A stretch of 46,675 nt of DNA from an uncultured Clostridia bacterium (GTDB lineage: Bacteria; Bacillota; Clostridia; Oscillospirales; Ruminococcaceae). Below, piece by piece: positions 33,539-42,366 of the stretch. Under the pieces are notes generated by a model. It had not been told where the DNA came from and did not search any database. It saw only the letters and a list, made by a program, of their open reading frames with translations. The stretch lies in NCBI GenBank assembly GCA_947584375.1, contig CANPWL010000016.1:1-46675 (forward strand), in the 5' to 3' direction. The translations under genes were made by a program, and so were the position numbers. How positions within the stretch are numbered: position 1 is the first letter of the stretch; every line of letters starts with the position of its first letter.

Positions 33539-34039
33539 ATGAAAAATAAAACCTCTTCATGTCTGAAAAAGTATACTTTAATGGCGTTGTTAACATCTGT
33601 TTCTCTTATTCTTTTTATGGTAGAATCTGCATTTCCGCCAATACCGATTCAGGGAGTTAAAATAGGATTATCAAATATAGTTACCATTGTTGCAATTTTT
33701 ATTTTGGGAAAGAAAGAGGCATTTATGATTCTTGTTATGAGAATTATCCTTTCAAGTGTTTTTTCTGGCAGCGTTTTAAGTTTTGGGTTCAGTATAACAG
33801 GAGGAGTATTGGCATTTGGTATAATGGCTTTAACTTCAGATGTGTTCGGAGTGAAAAAGGTGTGGATAACTTCTGTTCTAGGCGCTGTATTTCACAACGC
33901 AGGTCAGCTTGCTGTTGCAATAATAGTAACGGGAACTTCGAGGATATTTGTTTATGCCCCGATTTTGCTTTTATCCGCAATTGTAACAGGTACTGTTATA
34001 GGTATAGTATCAACAGCACTGTTAGTGAGACATAGGTGA
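33539..34039 (+). CDS. Gx transporter family membrane protein (EetB-like)
   Basis: A 166-residue integral membrane protein with about five helices. The pattern FPPIPIQGVKIGLSNIVTIV identifies the Gx transporter family, formerly annotated heptaprenyl diphosphate synthase component I and similar to ECF S-components. VMRIILSSVFSGSVLSFGFS and AVFHNAGQLAVA are also typical. It is the second gene of a two-gene unit with the NusG-domain protein. No ApbE, flavin-binding lipoprotein or ECF energy-coupling gene is in the window, so the substrate is open. GGTGG precedes the ATG. Confidence 0.87.
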   Translation: MKNKTSSCLKKYTLMALLTSVSLILFMVESAFPPIPIQGVKIGLSNIVTIVAIFILGKKEAFMILVMRIILSSVFSGSVLSFGFSITGGVLAFGIMALTSDVFGVKKVWITSVLGAVFHNAGQLAVAIIVTGTSRIFVYAPILLLSAIVTGTVIGIVSTALLVRHR

Positions 34040-34120
34040 ATCATGCAGGATTCTTCTGAAAACTTTATTTAAAAGTTAAAATGAATCTCAATGTCGAGTT
34101 TAGATTAGAGTTGAAAAATA

Positions 34121-34164
34121 TAAAAGCTGTACATTTTCTTTTTTTGAAAGTGCACAGCTTTTTA
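34121..34164. terminator. Bidirectional terminator between Gx transporter and XRE gene
   Basis: AAAAGCTGT (34122-34130) and ACAGCTTTT (34154-34162) form the base of a long imperfect stem with inner TTTC/GAAA pairing; T tracts occur on both strands. Confidence 0.8.
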
Positions 34165-34362
34165 TGTTTTTTCATATTTTAAAACATCTTCAACATTGCA
34201 ATTAAGCACAAAGCAAAGTTCGTCAAGCGTTTTAGTACTGATAGCCTTACCGTGTTTTATTCTATGGATAGTGTTTGCAGAAAATCCTTGCTTATATATT
34301 AAATAATATTCAGTAAGACCTTTTTTTGCTAACGTCTCATAAAATGGTTTGTAGCTTATCAT
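34162..34362 (-). CDS. XRE-family helix-turn-helix regulator
   Basis: A 66-residue single-domain Cro/C1-type DNA-binding protein. The helices read FYETLAKKGLTEYYLIY, then the recognition region SANTIHRIKHGKAIS and KTLDELCFVLNCNVEDVL. It resembles the YozG/HTH_26 subgroup. The ATG at 34362 has GGAGG at ideal spacing; an earlier in-frame start at 34395 would include that site. It is divergent from the LRR gene at 34508, and the promoters of the two overlap at a palindrome, so it probably regulates itself and the LRR gene. Confidence 0.88.
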   Translation of the reverse strand: MISYKPFYETLAKKGLTEYYLIYKQGFSANTIHRIKHGKAISTKTLDELCFVLNCNVEDVLKYEKT

Positions 34363-34400
34363 TAAACTTCCTCCATTTATAAATAATGTTAACAATAATA

Positions 34401-34449
34401 ATTATATTATACTTAACCTATTGACAATGCTCAATAAATTGAGTATAAT
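34401..34449. promoter_or_regulatory. Overlapping divergent promoters with palindromic operator candidate
   Basis: Plus strand: TTGACA (34421-34426), 17 bp, TATAAT (34444-34449), perfect consensus, for the LRR gene. Minus strand: TTGAGC (34429-34434), 17 bp, TATAAT (34406-34411), for the XRE gene. The perfect inverted repeat CTCAATAAATTGAG (34430-34443) fills the plus spacer and covers the minus -35 box. Confidence 0.75.
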
Positions 34450-34507
34450 TTATGTATAGTTAATATTTTAACTATATTTTTGATTTTTTATTTAGGAGGA
34501 AATTTAG

Positions 34508-36397
34508 ATGCATTTAAAAAAGATTTTGTCATTGTTAGCGGCAGCAGCAATGGCAGTAACAGCGTTTACAGGCGCAATAAGCGCTTCGGCTGAAACAAAA
34601 ACAGGAACTTGCGGAGATGTAAAATGGAGTTTTGACAGTTCAACAGGCAAGCTTACAATTTCAGGTCAAGGGAAAATGGCTACGCCTCAAGATGTAGATA
34701 CATCAAGTGGTAATAGGCCAGAAAAAAATGACTTCTCAGAAACATACACATATAAAGAATATAAGGATAACATTATCGAGGTAGAAATCGAAGACGGAGT
34801 AACATCAATTGGATACTGTGCGTTTTACAATTTTCCAAATCTTGAAACTGTATCAATACCACCATCAATAACAGAATTTGTTTCCCTTGGCAAAGGGTAT
34901 TATGCTTATTATAATTTTTCTTTTGCAGAATGTACAAAGTTAAAAAATCTAACACTGGCTGATGGAATGACTGCATTGGGAGCTAGTGCATTTGGAGACT
35001 GTACAGCACTTGAAAGTGTAAGAATTCCTAAAACTCTTACTGCTAATGCAGATGGTCCTGGTGGAAATAATGGCTGGGGACATTATACATTTGAAAACTG
35101 CACATCATTAAAGAATGTAACTCTGCCGGAGGGATTAACTGTAATATCAGCAGAAGCTTTTGCAAATACGGCAATTGAAAGTATTGTTATTCCATCAACA
35201 ATAAGTTTTTGGAGTATTAGACCTGAAGGAAGTAATGCGCAAACTCATAATGATGCATTTCATCAGTGTAAAAAGCTTTCATCAGTTACATTTAAAAGCG
35301 GAATAACTAGCATTTATGGTTATCCATTTGAAGGGTGTACATCACTAAAAAAGATATTTATACCTGCAACAGTAACAGATATTCATAGAGCTTTTGCCAG
35401 TGCGCATGATGTAGATAACACGGGAATTGAAGAGATAGCATTTGAAGATGGTTCACAGATCACAGAATTCGGTACTCAAGCATTTTATGGCTGTGAAAAT
35501 TTAAAGGTTTTAGAAATCCCTGAAAATTTGAATAGTGTTAAAAATAGTGTTTATACTGGATGCACTTCAATTGAAGAGATATATGTATACTCTAAAGATG
35601 TGCATGCATATGAAATACCTTATAAACAAAGTGAAAACACAAAAGTTTATTGTTTTAAAGATTCACTGGTATACAGTGATTTAATAAAAGAAAATATTAC
35701 CCCTTATGATATCAGCAATGTCATATCAAGCAAGCTTGAAGAATTAAATACAGCAGTAACAGAGGCGGAAAAATATCCTGAAAAGGACTACACAGCAGAG
35801 AGCTATGGAGAACTAAAGACATTGCTTGACGAGGCTGCAACAAAGAATAATGAATCACACGTTATAGGTTTAACGTATCTGACAGAGGATATATATACGG
35901 CAATAAAGGGCTTAGAGAAAAAGCCGCCTGAAGATAATACATCAGGTAAAGGGTCTGATTCATCAAACTCACAGCAGCAAACACCTAATAAAACCACACC
36001 ACAGACGCCTACAACTGCAAAACCACAGAAGTCAACAAGAAGTGCGGCTCAGGTGAAGAAAGACAAGTCAGCGGCTAAGAAGGCAATGAAGCAGGCAAAG
36101 ATAACAAAGCTTACGGCTAAGAGCAAGGCAAAGAAGAAGATAACTGTATCTTGGAAGAAGGTCAAGAATGCAAAGGGCTATCAGGTACAGGTATCGGCAA
36201 AGAAGAACTTTAAGAAAGTAATCTACAATAAGAGCCTTGCAAAGAACAAGCTGACAATAAAGAGCTCAAAGATAAAGAGTAAAAAGACCTACTATGTAAG
36301 AGTAAGAGCATATGCTACATACAAAGACGCAAACAATGCCACAAAGAAGATATACAGCAAGTGGGTCAAGAAGATAAGGAAAGTAAAAGTAAAATAA
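34508..36397 (+). CDS. Secreted BspA-like LRR_5 / FIVAR / FN3 surface protein, paralogue 2
   Basis: A 629-residue secreted protein with the same plan as the gene at 239: signal peptide (1-29), CGDVKWSFDSS strand motif, LRR_5 repeats to about 385, FIVAR-like segment (407-472), linker (473-530) and Lys-rich FN3-like module (531-629). Its LRR part is clearly the closest relative of paralogue 1, with local insertions and changes. The bases around TTTGACAG and TCAGGTCAAGG just after the signal region match paralogue 3 rather than 1. Unlike the other two it lacks the G9 leader and the 3' inverted-repeat element. It uses its own promoter facing an XRE regulator. TAGGAGG precedes the ATG. Confidence 0.9.
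   Translation: MHLKKILSLLAAAAMAVTAFTGAISASAETKTGTCGDVKWSFDSSTGKLTISGQGKMATPQDVDTSSGNRPEKNDFSETYTYKEYKDNIIEVEIEDGVTSIGYCAFYNFPNLETVSIPPSITEFVSLGKGYYAYYNFSFAECTKLKNLTLADGMTALGASAFGDCTALESVRIPKTLTANADGPGGNNGWGHYTFENCTSLKNVTLPEGLTVISAEAFANTAIESIVIPSTISFWSIRPEGSNAQTHNDAFHQCKKLSSVTFKSGITSIYGYPFEGCTSLKKIFIPATVTDIHRAFASAHDVDNTGIEEIAFEDGSQITEFGTQAFYGCENLKVLEIPENLNSVKNSVYTGCTSIEEIYVYSKDVHAYEIPYKQSENTKVYCFKDSLVYSDLIKENITPYDISNVISSKLEELNTAVTEAEKYPEKDYTAESYGELKTLLDEAATKNNESHVIGLTYLTEDIYTAIKGLEKKPPEDNTSGKGSDSSNSQQQTPNKTTPQTPTTAKPQKSTRSAAQVKKDKSAAKKAMKQAKITKLTAKSKAKKKITVSWKKVKNAKGYQVQVSAKKNFKKVIYNKSLAKNKLTIKSSKIKSKKTYYVRVRAYATYKDANNATKKIYSKWVKKIRKVKVK
35705..36394 (+). repeat. 3'-coding module shared by three LRR paralogues, copy 2
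   Basis: The second copy of the FIVAR-linker-FN3 coding segment, slightly more diverged than copies 1 and 3 are from each other (for example AAACCACAGAAG in place of AGACCGACTAAG in the linker). Confidence 0.9.
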
Positions 36398-36428
36398 GCT
36401 TTCCCTAAAATTTCCTAATATAAATTGT

Positions 36429-36461
36429 AAACCGCTCGGGCTTGGGATACCCGGGCGGTTT
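36429..36461 (+). terminator. Conserved GC-rich hairpin after paralogue 2
   Basis: This is the same 12-bp stem and 9-nt loop as after paralogues 1 and 3, starting 31 bp past the stop codon. It lies 8 bp before the end of the convergent kinase-family gene, so it may serve both. Confidence 0.7.
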
Positions 36462-36468
36462 GCGCTTG

Positions 36469-37473
36469 TTAATTATTATTATCAATATAAGTACTTTTTA
36501 CAGCTTCAATGTCGCTGTCAGGTTCTTCATTGTTTTTGTTTGCAGAGCTTTCTTCAAGTATGTCGCTCGGCGGGATAATTATGTTTATTGCCTGTTTATG
36601 GTTTACTATGTTCATTTCGGTATAAGAACCTCCGTTCTCACCGTCTATTGTCCATGCGACCTTTTCTTTGGAAGTGATTTTAAGGTTGGCGGTTTTAAAT
36701 TTCAAGAAGTATTTCGGATTAAGCTGAGACTTTTGTGAACCTGCCGCAGGAAGATTTGTTATAAGAGATGTCCATTCTATCGGATTATTCGGTTTTTTAA
36801 CAAGCGTTACTTCAAAAAGCCCGTCATCAAAAAGAACACCTTCTTTTTTTAGATTAAGAATACCCCCGACTGACGTTGTATTTGTTATCATACCCAGTAT
36901 AAAGGTGTCCTCAACAGTGTTACCATCAAATTCTATTTTCAAATCATAAGATGGGATTTTCCCTAAGCTTTTGGCGCCTTCCAGAACATAGGCAAGATGT
37001 CCTAATATATTTTTAAAGGTCTGAGGAGTTTCATAAGATACTGCTGTAAACACACCAAATGCGGCAACGTAGCAGAAATATTTGTCGTTCAATGAACCGA
37101 CGTCATAGGCAAACGGAGTACCATGTATAACATTATCTGCGGCACGAACCATGTTTCTTGGTATTTTAAGACTGTTTGCAAAATCATTAGTTGTTCCGGC
37201 AGGAATATAGCCAAGATTAGGGCGGTTTTCGCAGTTCATAAGACCTGTTATCGATTCAGATAATGTACCGTCGCCTCCCGAACAGACTATGAGGTCGTAT
37301 CCCTCGTTATTGCTTTTTTCAATGACTTTTAAAGCGTCGCGTTTTTTCTGTGTAGGATACGCTGTAACAAAAAAGTTATCTTTGGTGAACAAATCTATTA
37401 CATCGGAAAGACACGTTTTTAACAGACCTTTTCCGGCATTCGGATTATATACAAAAAGTAATTTTTTTTTCAC
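36469..37473 (-). CDS. Diacylglycerol kinase family lipid kinase (YegS/DagK-like)
   Basis: A 334-residue member of the diacylglycerol-kinase catalytic family. Such enzymes phosphorylate diacylglycerol or related lipids with ATP and recycle lipid from lipoteichoic acid synthesis. The start FVYNPNAGKG, the nucleotide motif CSGGDGTLSES (GGDGT at 66-70), YIPAGTTNDFANSL and DDGLFEVTLVKKP are typical. A ~30-residue acidic/Asn-rich tail follows the core. The start is a GTG with AAGGATGG upstream. The exact lipid substrate cannot be told from sequence. Confidence 0.9.
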   Translation of the reverse strand: MKKKLLFVYNPNAGKGLLKTCLSDVIDLFTKDNFFVTAYPTQKKRDALKVIEKSNNEGYDLIVCSGGDGTLSESITGLMNCENRPNLGYIPAGTTNDFANSLKIPRNMVRAADNVIHGTPFAYDVGSLNDKYFCYVAAFGVFTAVSYETPQTFKNILGHLAYVLEGAKSLGKIPSYDLKIEFDGNTVEDTFILGMITNTTSVGGILNLKKEGVLFDDGLFEVTLVKKPNNPIEWTSLITNLPAAGSQKSQLNPKYFLKFKTANLKITSKEKVAWTIDGENGGSYTEMNIVNHKQAINIIIPPSDILEESSANKNNEEPDSDIEAVKSTYIDNNN

Positions 37474-37561
37474 TATGAATCCATCCTTAAAAATTTTACT
37501 TATATTGTTTATATTTTATCCTAGTTTTCAATAAAAGTCAATAACATCAGTTGAGTATTTC

Positions 37562-37590
37562 TTTACAATACGATGGTTTTGTGCTATCAT
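37562..37590 (+). promoter_or_regulatory. Promoter of the HAD-thioesterase pair
   Basis: TTTACA (37562-37567), 17 bp, TATCAT (37585-37590), about 48 bp before the ATG. Confidence 0.55.
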
Positions 37591-37637
37591 TCCATAAGAC
37601 GGATATTTACATAGTTAAAGAAAGGATATTAAGCGCA

Positions 37638-38285
37638 ATGAAGCTTGATAATTTTGAGGGATATATTTTTGATTTGGACGGGACACTTATTGATTCTTCC
37701 CACGCATGGCACAGGGTCGATGATATTTTTCTCTCATCATACGGATTAGAAACTCCAAGCGACTATGACAGAGAAATAGCCGGAATGGGTTTTGAACTGG
37801 CTGCTCAATATACAATTGACAGATTTAACTTAAATCGCACAGTGAATGAAGTTATAGATGAGTGGAATAATATTGTTAAGGATATTTTCGCAACGGAGAT
37901 TTTTCTTTTCAGCGGTACTGATAATTATCTCAGATACTTAAAAAGAAAAGGTAAAAAGCTTAGCGTTGCAACAGTAAACAGTATTGAACTTACTATGTCT
38001 GTTCTAAACAATAACGGAGTTTTGGACTTGTTTGATGATATTACAACAGTTGCAGAAGTAACACGTCCTAAGGGTTATCCTGATATATATTTAAAGTCTG
38101 CTGAAAAGCTGGGACTTTCAGCGTCTAATTGCGTGGTGTTTGAGGATATTCTAGAGGGAGTTAAAGGAGCAATAGACGGGGGTTTTAAAACAGTTGCTGT
38201 TTTGTGTAAAGAGAATACACACTATCGTGATGAAATAATATCGCTTTGCGATATGTATATTACAGATTATAACGAGCTTATATAA
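37638..38285 (+). CDS. HAD-superfamily phosphatase (beta-phosphoglucomutase-like)
   Basis: A 215-residue HAD hydrolase of the subfamily with an alpha-helical cap. Motif I FDLDGTLIDSS has nucleophile Asp12 and acid/base Asp14. Motif II is in LSVATVNS, motif III is Lys in TRPKGYPD, and motif IV is VVFEDILEGVKGA. The substrate is unknown; similar proteins act on sugar phosphates. The ATG at 37638 has AAAGGA upstream; an earlier in-frame start lies upstream of the promoter and is rejected. A thioesterase follows after 21 bp. Confidence 0.88.
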   Translation: MKLDNFEGYIFDLDGTLIDSSHAWHRVDDIFLSSYGLETPSDYDREIAGMGFELAAQYTIDRFNLNRTVNEVIDEWNNIVKDIFATEIFLFSGTDNYLRYLKRKGKKLSVATVNSIELTMSVLNNNGVLDLFDDITTVAEVTRPKGYPDIYLKSAEKLGLSASNCVVFEDILEGVKGAIDGGFKTVAVLCKENTHYRDEIISLCDMYITDYNELI

Positions 38286-38306
38286 ACTTTTATCAAGGAG
38301 AATATT

Positions 38307-38708
38307 ATGAAAGAAATTGTGATAGGTAAAGAATTCAAAGTTGAACGTACAGTAGATGAAACTATGCTTGCGTCAACGGTAGGAAGCGGAAAGGCAAATG
38401 TTCTGTCAACGCCTATGCTTATAGCTTTGATGGAAAATGCTGCTCTTTGTTGTCTTGACGAGTTTTTAGATAGCGATAACGATGAGACTTCTGTCGGAAC
38501 TATGATATCGGCAACACACACATCGGCAACACCGCTGAATATGAAAATTTACGCTGTTGCAAAAATAGTCAGGGCGGAAGGCAGAAAGATAGATTTTGAA
38601 ATTGAGGCTTTTGATGAGAACGAACCTATCGGGAAAGCGGAACATTCAAGAGTGGTTGTATTCTGTAAAAGGTTTCAGGAAAAGTGCGATGATAAGTTAA
38701 AAGTATAA
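38307..38708 (+). CDS. Hotdog-fold thioesterase (fluoroacetyl-CoA thioesterase-like)
   Basis: A 133-residue single-domain hotdog protein resembling the FlK-like acyl-CoA thioesterase group: TVDETMLASTVGSG, LMENAALCCLDEFL (catalytic Glu region), ETSVGTMISATHTSATP and VVFCKRF. It likely hydrolyses a small acyl-CoA; the true substrate is not evident, and fluoroacetyl-CoA is only the name of the family prototype. AAGGAGA precedes the ATG. It is co-transcribed with the HAD gene and followed by a strong hairpin. Confidence 0.85.
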   Translation: MKEIVIGKEFKVERTVDETMLASTVGSGKANVLSTPMLIALMENAALCCLDEFLDSDNDETSVGTMISATHTSATPLNMKIYAVAKIVRAEGRKIDFEIEAFDENEPIGKAEHSRVVVFCKRFQEKCDDKLKV

Positions 38709-38718
38709 TATATAAAAA

Positions 38719-38760
38719 ATGGTGTGCATCAATCGGTTGATTTGCGGCACACCGTTTTTA
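38719..38760 (+). terminator. Terminator after the thioesterase gene
   Basis: GGTGTGC (38721-38727) and GCACACC (38747-38753), with an inner ATCAA/TTGAT stem, followed by GTTTTTATT. Confidence 0.85.
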
Positions 38761-38765
38761 TTGTT

Positions 38766-38799
38766 AAAAAAACTGACATCGTAATTTGCGATGTCAGTT
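38766..38799 (-). terminator. Terminator of ackA
   Basis: AACTGACATCG (38771-38781) and CGATGTCAGTT (38789-38799) pair perfectly over 11 bp with a 7-nt loop; the minus strand then reads a T7 tract. Confidence 0.92.
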
Positions 38800-38816
38800 A
38801 AAAGCTTGCTCATAAT

Positions 38817-40019
38817 TTAAAGTTCATTTGAAATAAGCTCTAGGGTATCTCTTGCAATAAGAAGTTCCTCATTTGTCGGTACTACCCAAACCTGAACCTT
38901 TGATTTAGGTGTTGACAGTCTTGTAAGCACACCTCTTTTTGCATTTGCTTCAGGATCAATTTCTATGCCGAAGTATTCCATATTCTCGCACACCTTTGCT
39001 CTTACATCAGTAGCGTTCTCACCGATCCCGCCTGTGAAAATTATAGCGTCAAGACCATTCATAACAGCAGCATATGAACCTATATATTTCTTTATTTGAT
39101 ATACGAGCATTTCGCTTGCAAGCTGTGCTCTTTCATCACCCTTTTCAGCGGCTGCGGTAATATCTCTGTTGTCAGACGATATGCCCGACACACCGAGAAA
39201 ACCTGACTTTTTATTCATATAATCGCTCATCTCACTTGGTGTAAAGCCATGCTTGTCTTGAACAAATGTTACAGCAGATGGATCGACGCTGCCTGTTCTT
39301 GTTCCCATAAGAACACCGTCAAGAGGAGTGAATCCCATTGAAGTGTCAACAGATTTTCCTCCGTTTACTGCCGTGATAGACGAGCCGTTTCCTAAATGGC
39401 AGGAAACAATTTTTAAATCTCTTATATCAGTATCCATTGCCTTGGCAAGAGCCGCTGTAACAAATCTGTGAGATGTTCCGTGAAAACCGTATTTTCTTAC
39501 TGAATAATTTTTATAGTCCTCATAAGGAAGTCCGAACATAAATGCCTTTGGAGGCATTGTCTGATGAAAAGCGGTATCGAATACAACGACCTGCGGAACA
39601 TTTTCAGGTATAACCTTTTTGCAAGCTCTAAGTGCCAGTGCGTGTGGATGGTTGTGTACAGGTGCAAGTTCTGCTAATGAGTCGATTTTTTCTATAACTT
39701 CGTCTGTTGCAATGCAGGTTTTGTTGAAGATCTCTGCTCCCTGCACGATTCTATGTCCTACTGCTGAGATTTCAGCCATAGATTTTATAACCGAAGCCTC
39801 ACCGCTTGTCAATACTTCTACAAGCTTTTCAAAAGCTTCTGTATGGGTAGGGAAATTGCAATCCTCATCAATAACTCTGCCATCGAAGGTCTTGTGAGAT
39901 ACATGACCGTCTATACCGATACGGTCGCAGTTGCCTTTAGCTATTACAGCCTCATTTTCCATATCAAGAAGCTGATACTTAAGTGACGAACTTCCTGCAT
40001 TTACTACTAGAATTTTCAT
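38817..40019 (-). CDS. ackA: Acetate kinase
   Basis: AckA interconverts acetyl-phosphate plus ADP and acetate plus ATP, the energy-yielding step of acetate fermentation. The 400 residues have the ASKHA-fold signatures VNAGSSSLKYQLL (5-17), VVFDTAFHQTMPP, YGFHGTSHRFV, SCHLGNGSSITAV, GTRTGSVDPS and FTGGIGENA. The ribosome site AAGGAG precedes the ATG. No phosphotransacetylase gene is adjacent. It is divergent from tmcAL, whose enzyme also activates acetate. Confidence 0.98.
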   Translation of the reverse strand: MKILVVNAGSSSLKYQLLDMENEAVIAKGNCDRIGIDGHVSHKTFDGRVIDEDCNFPTHTEAFEKLVEVLTSGEASVIKSMAEISAVGHRIVQGAEIFNKTCIATDEVIEKIDSLAELAPVHNHPHALALRACKKVIPENVPQVVVFDTAFHQTMPPKAFMFGLPYEDYKNYSVRKYGFHGTSHRFVTAALAKAMDTDIRDLKIVSCHLGNGSSITAVNGGKSVDTSMGFTPLDGVLMGTRTGSVDPSAVTFVQDKHGFTPSEMSDYMNKKSGFLGVSGISSDNRDITAAAEKGDERAQLASEMLVYQIKKYIGSYAAVMNGLDAIIFTGGIGENATDVRAKVCENMEYFGIEIDPEANAKRGVLTRLSTPKSKVQVWVVPTNEELLIARDTLELISNEL

Positions 40020-40058
40020 AATTTGTTCTCCTTTGATTATATAAATATTTTTGTATAC

Positions 40059-40088
40059 TTGACTTATACTGTTATTATATAATATAAT
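40059..40088 (+). promoter_or_regulatory. Candidate promoter upstream of tmcAL
   Basis: TTGACT (40059-40064), 18 bp, TATAAT (40083-40088). It would leave a leader of about 120 nt. The region is very A/T-rich and other -10-like sites occur on both strands. Confidence 0.4.
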
Positions 40089-40214
40089 ATATTTATGAAA
40101 AGTTCAAGGTTTTGGCAATTTTTTTAGAAAATTTTTTGTAAAGAAAGTTTTTATTACAGCATATAATTTCAAATTTATTTTAATTATAATAGGTCTTAAA
40201 TAAGAGGACAGATA

Positions 40215-41402
40215 ATGGTCACTTCAATTATTTGTGAATATAATCCGTTCCATAACGGACATAAATATCAGATTGAAAAGGCAAGGGAAAAAGGCTCTGC
40301 ACATATAGTTGCAATTATGAGCGGGGATGTTGTTCAGCGTGGTGATGTTGCAATATACTCTAAGCATTTCAGGGCAAAACAGGCAATACTTAACGGTGCT
40401 GATTTAGTGGTTGAACTTCCTGCTCCGTTTTGTATATCATCTGCTGAAAGATTTGCAAAGTGCGGTGTTTATATTGCCGACGCTTTAGGCAGCGACAGTC
40501 TTTGTTTTGGCTGTGAGTGTGGTGATTTAGACATTCTAAGTAAAGCAGCGGAGTTTTCAAGCAGACTTGCCGCGTCAAACGGCAAAAGCAAAGAATCGGA
40601 TCAATTAAAAAGACTTTTAAAAGATGGAAACTCTTATCCATTGGCATTATCCAAAACGGCTGAAGTATTTGCAGGGAAAGAGGTTGCAGAGGTCTTTAAA
40701 AGTCCAAATAACACTTTAGCTGTTGAATACCTTAAGGCTATTAAATACAGCGATATAACACCTATGCCTATACTCAGAAAGGGTGCAGGTCATAATGATG
40801 ATCTTATTAATGGTGATTATGCAAGCGCCTCAAAAATCAGAGAGCTTTTAAAAATAGGGTTACTGGATCACGGCTTGATCCCTTATAAAGAGAATTACTC
40901 AGAGCTTAGAGATATTAAGAATATGGAAAAAGGAATATTGTTCAGTCTTATAAAAATGGGAAAAAAGAAATTAAGAGAAGTTCCCGATTGCAGCGGAGAT
41001 TTAGCTGACAGGATTGTAAAAGCACTGAAAACTTCAAACAGTTATGATGAACTGATTGCAAATACAAAAACAAAGGCGTTCACTTTGGCACGAATCAGGC
41101 GAGTGATTATGTATTCTGTTTTAGGCGTTAAAACAAGTGATTTTGAACTTATACCGTACGCAAGGGTTTTAGCGTTCAACGACAGGGGAACGGAAATTCT
41201 TGCAAAGGCAAAGAAATTAGGCAAAATTGAAGTTTCTTCATCTTTAAAGGAGCTTGAACATAAAAGTACCAATAATAAAAGACTTGCCGAGTTAGGTACC
41301 CGAACAAGTGATTTTGCGAGAATGTGTCAGAATATAGTAAGCGATGAGCCAAACGAATATTCGGTGAAAATAGAAAAAATAAATATTAAGTCAGGAGTAT
41401 AA
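40215..41402 (+). CDS. tmcAL: tRNA(Met) cytidine acetate ligase
   Basis: TmcAL (formerly YlbM) activates acetate with ATP and acetylates the wobble cytidine of elongator tRNA-Met. The 395 residues begin with SIICEYNPFHNGHKYQI, containing the nucleotidyl-transferase HxGH motif (13-16). IMSGDVVQRGD, HFRAKQAILNGADLVVELP and SASKIRELL are characteristic. GAGGACAG precedes the ATG. The next gene starts 2 bp after its stop, so they share a transcript. Confidence 0.95.
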   Translation: MVTSIICEYNPFHNGHKYQIEKAREKGSAHIVAIMSGDVVQRGDVAIYSKHFRAKQAILNGADLVVELPAPFCISSAERFAKCGVYIADALGSDSLCFGCECGDLDILSKAAEFSSRLAASNGKSKESDQLKRLLKDGNSYPLALSKTAEVFAGKEVAEVFKSPNNTLAVEYLKAIKYSDITPMPILRKGAGHNDDLINGDYASASKIRELLKIGLLDHGLIPYKENYSELRDIKNMEKGILFSLIKMGKKKLREVPDCSGDLADRIVKALKTSNSYDELIANTKTKAFTLARIRRVIMYSVLGVKTSDFELIPYARVLAFNDRGTEILAKAKKLGKIEVSSSLKELEHKSTNNKRLAELGTRTSDFARMCQNIVSDEPNEYSVKIEKINIKSGV

Positions 41403-41404
41403 AG

Positions 41405-42331
41405 ATGGAATTCAGAGAAATTGATTATGATTATTTTGGAAAGTGTTTGGAGCTTAAAAATGATAAGTGTACAATGCTTATTATGATTGAAAAAGGACCA
41501 AGAATTATTTCCTTTAAGCTTAAAGGAAAAGAGAATATAATGTGTGAAGATAAGAGCGAGCAAACGATTATGACAGGCGGAAAGTTTGCTGAGATGTTCG
41601 GGGACGATAAGTGGTTTATATACGGAGGACACAGGCTTTGGGTTTCTCCTGAGAATGATCCGAAAAGCTATTATCCTGACAATAAAAGGGTAAGCTATAC
41701 AGTGGAAAAAAATAAGGTGATATTAACTCCGCCTCCTCAGATTGAAACAGATATGCAGTTTTCACTTGAAATTGAGTTTTCAGAAACAAACGCTTCTGCT
41801 TGTGTTACTCACCATATTAAAAATATAGGAAAGTCTAAAATGACAATTGCTCCGTGGGCAATGACAGTTGTTGACAGGAATGCTGTTTCTATTATGCCGC
41901 AGTCGGAAAAGGAAACAGGGCTTCTTTCAAACAGAAACTTTACTGTTTGGCCATACACTGATTTAACCGATGACAGATTATATATAGGCAATAAGTATCT
42001 GACATTAAAGCAGATACCGGGTTGTGAAACCAATATAAAAATCGGATTTAATGACGACAAGGGTTGGCTTGCAAGTCTTAATAAAGGACAGCTTTTTATA
42101 AAGAGATTTTCTTACAGAGATGGCGCAGTTTATCCTGATAATAACTGCAACTGCGAGGTGTTTACAAACTTCTTTATGATGGAAATTGAATCTCTCGGAG
42201 AACTTAAAGAGATTGAACCGAATGAAGTTTTGACACATATTGAAAACTGGGAACTTATTCCTTGTAATGATACATTTGACAGGAGAAATGATAAGTCGAT
42301 AGACGAATTTGTTAAAAAGTATATCATATAG
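41405..42331 (+). CDS. DUF4380-like galactose-mutarotase-fold protein
   Basis: A 308-residue cytosolic protein without signal peptide. The pattern GPRIISFKLKGKENIM, then FIYGGHRLWVSPENDP, THHIKNIG and IAPWAMTVV matches DUF4380, a beta-sandwich related to aldose epimerases. His and Glu positions suggest a sugar-binding site but no activity is established. It starts 2 bp after tmcAL and precedes hisA by about 35 bp. The operon context gives no clear pathway. Confidence 0.75.
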   Translation: MEFREIDYDYFGKCLELKNDKCTMLIMIEKGPRIISFKLKGKENIMCEDKSEQTIMTGGKFAEMFGDDKWFIYGGHRLWVSPENDPKSYYPDNKRVSYTVEKNKVILTPPPQIETDMQFSLEIEFSETNASACVTHHIKNIGKSKMTIAPWAMTVVDRNAVSIMPQSEKETGLLSNRNFTVWPYTDLTDDRLYIGNKYLTLKQIPGCETNIKIGFNDDKGWLASLNKGQLFIKRFSYRDGAVYPDNNCNCEVFTNFFMMEIESLGELKEIEPNEVLTHIENWELIPCNDTFDRRNDKSIDEFVKKYII

Positions 42332-42366
42332 AGGAAATAACAATAAATAATTACGGAGGACTGCAA

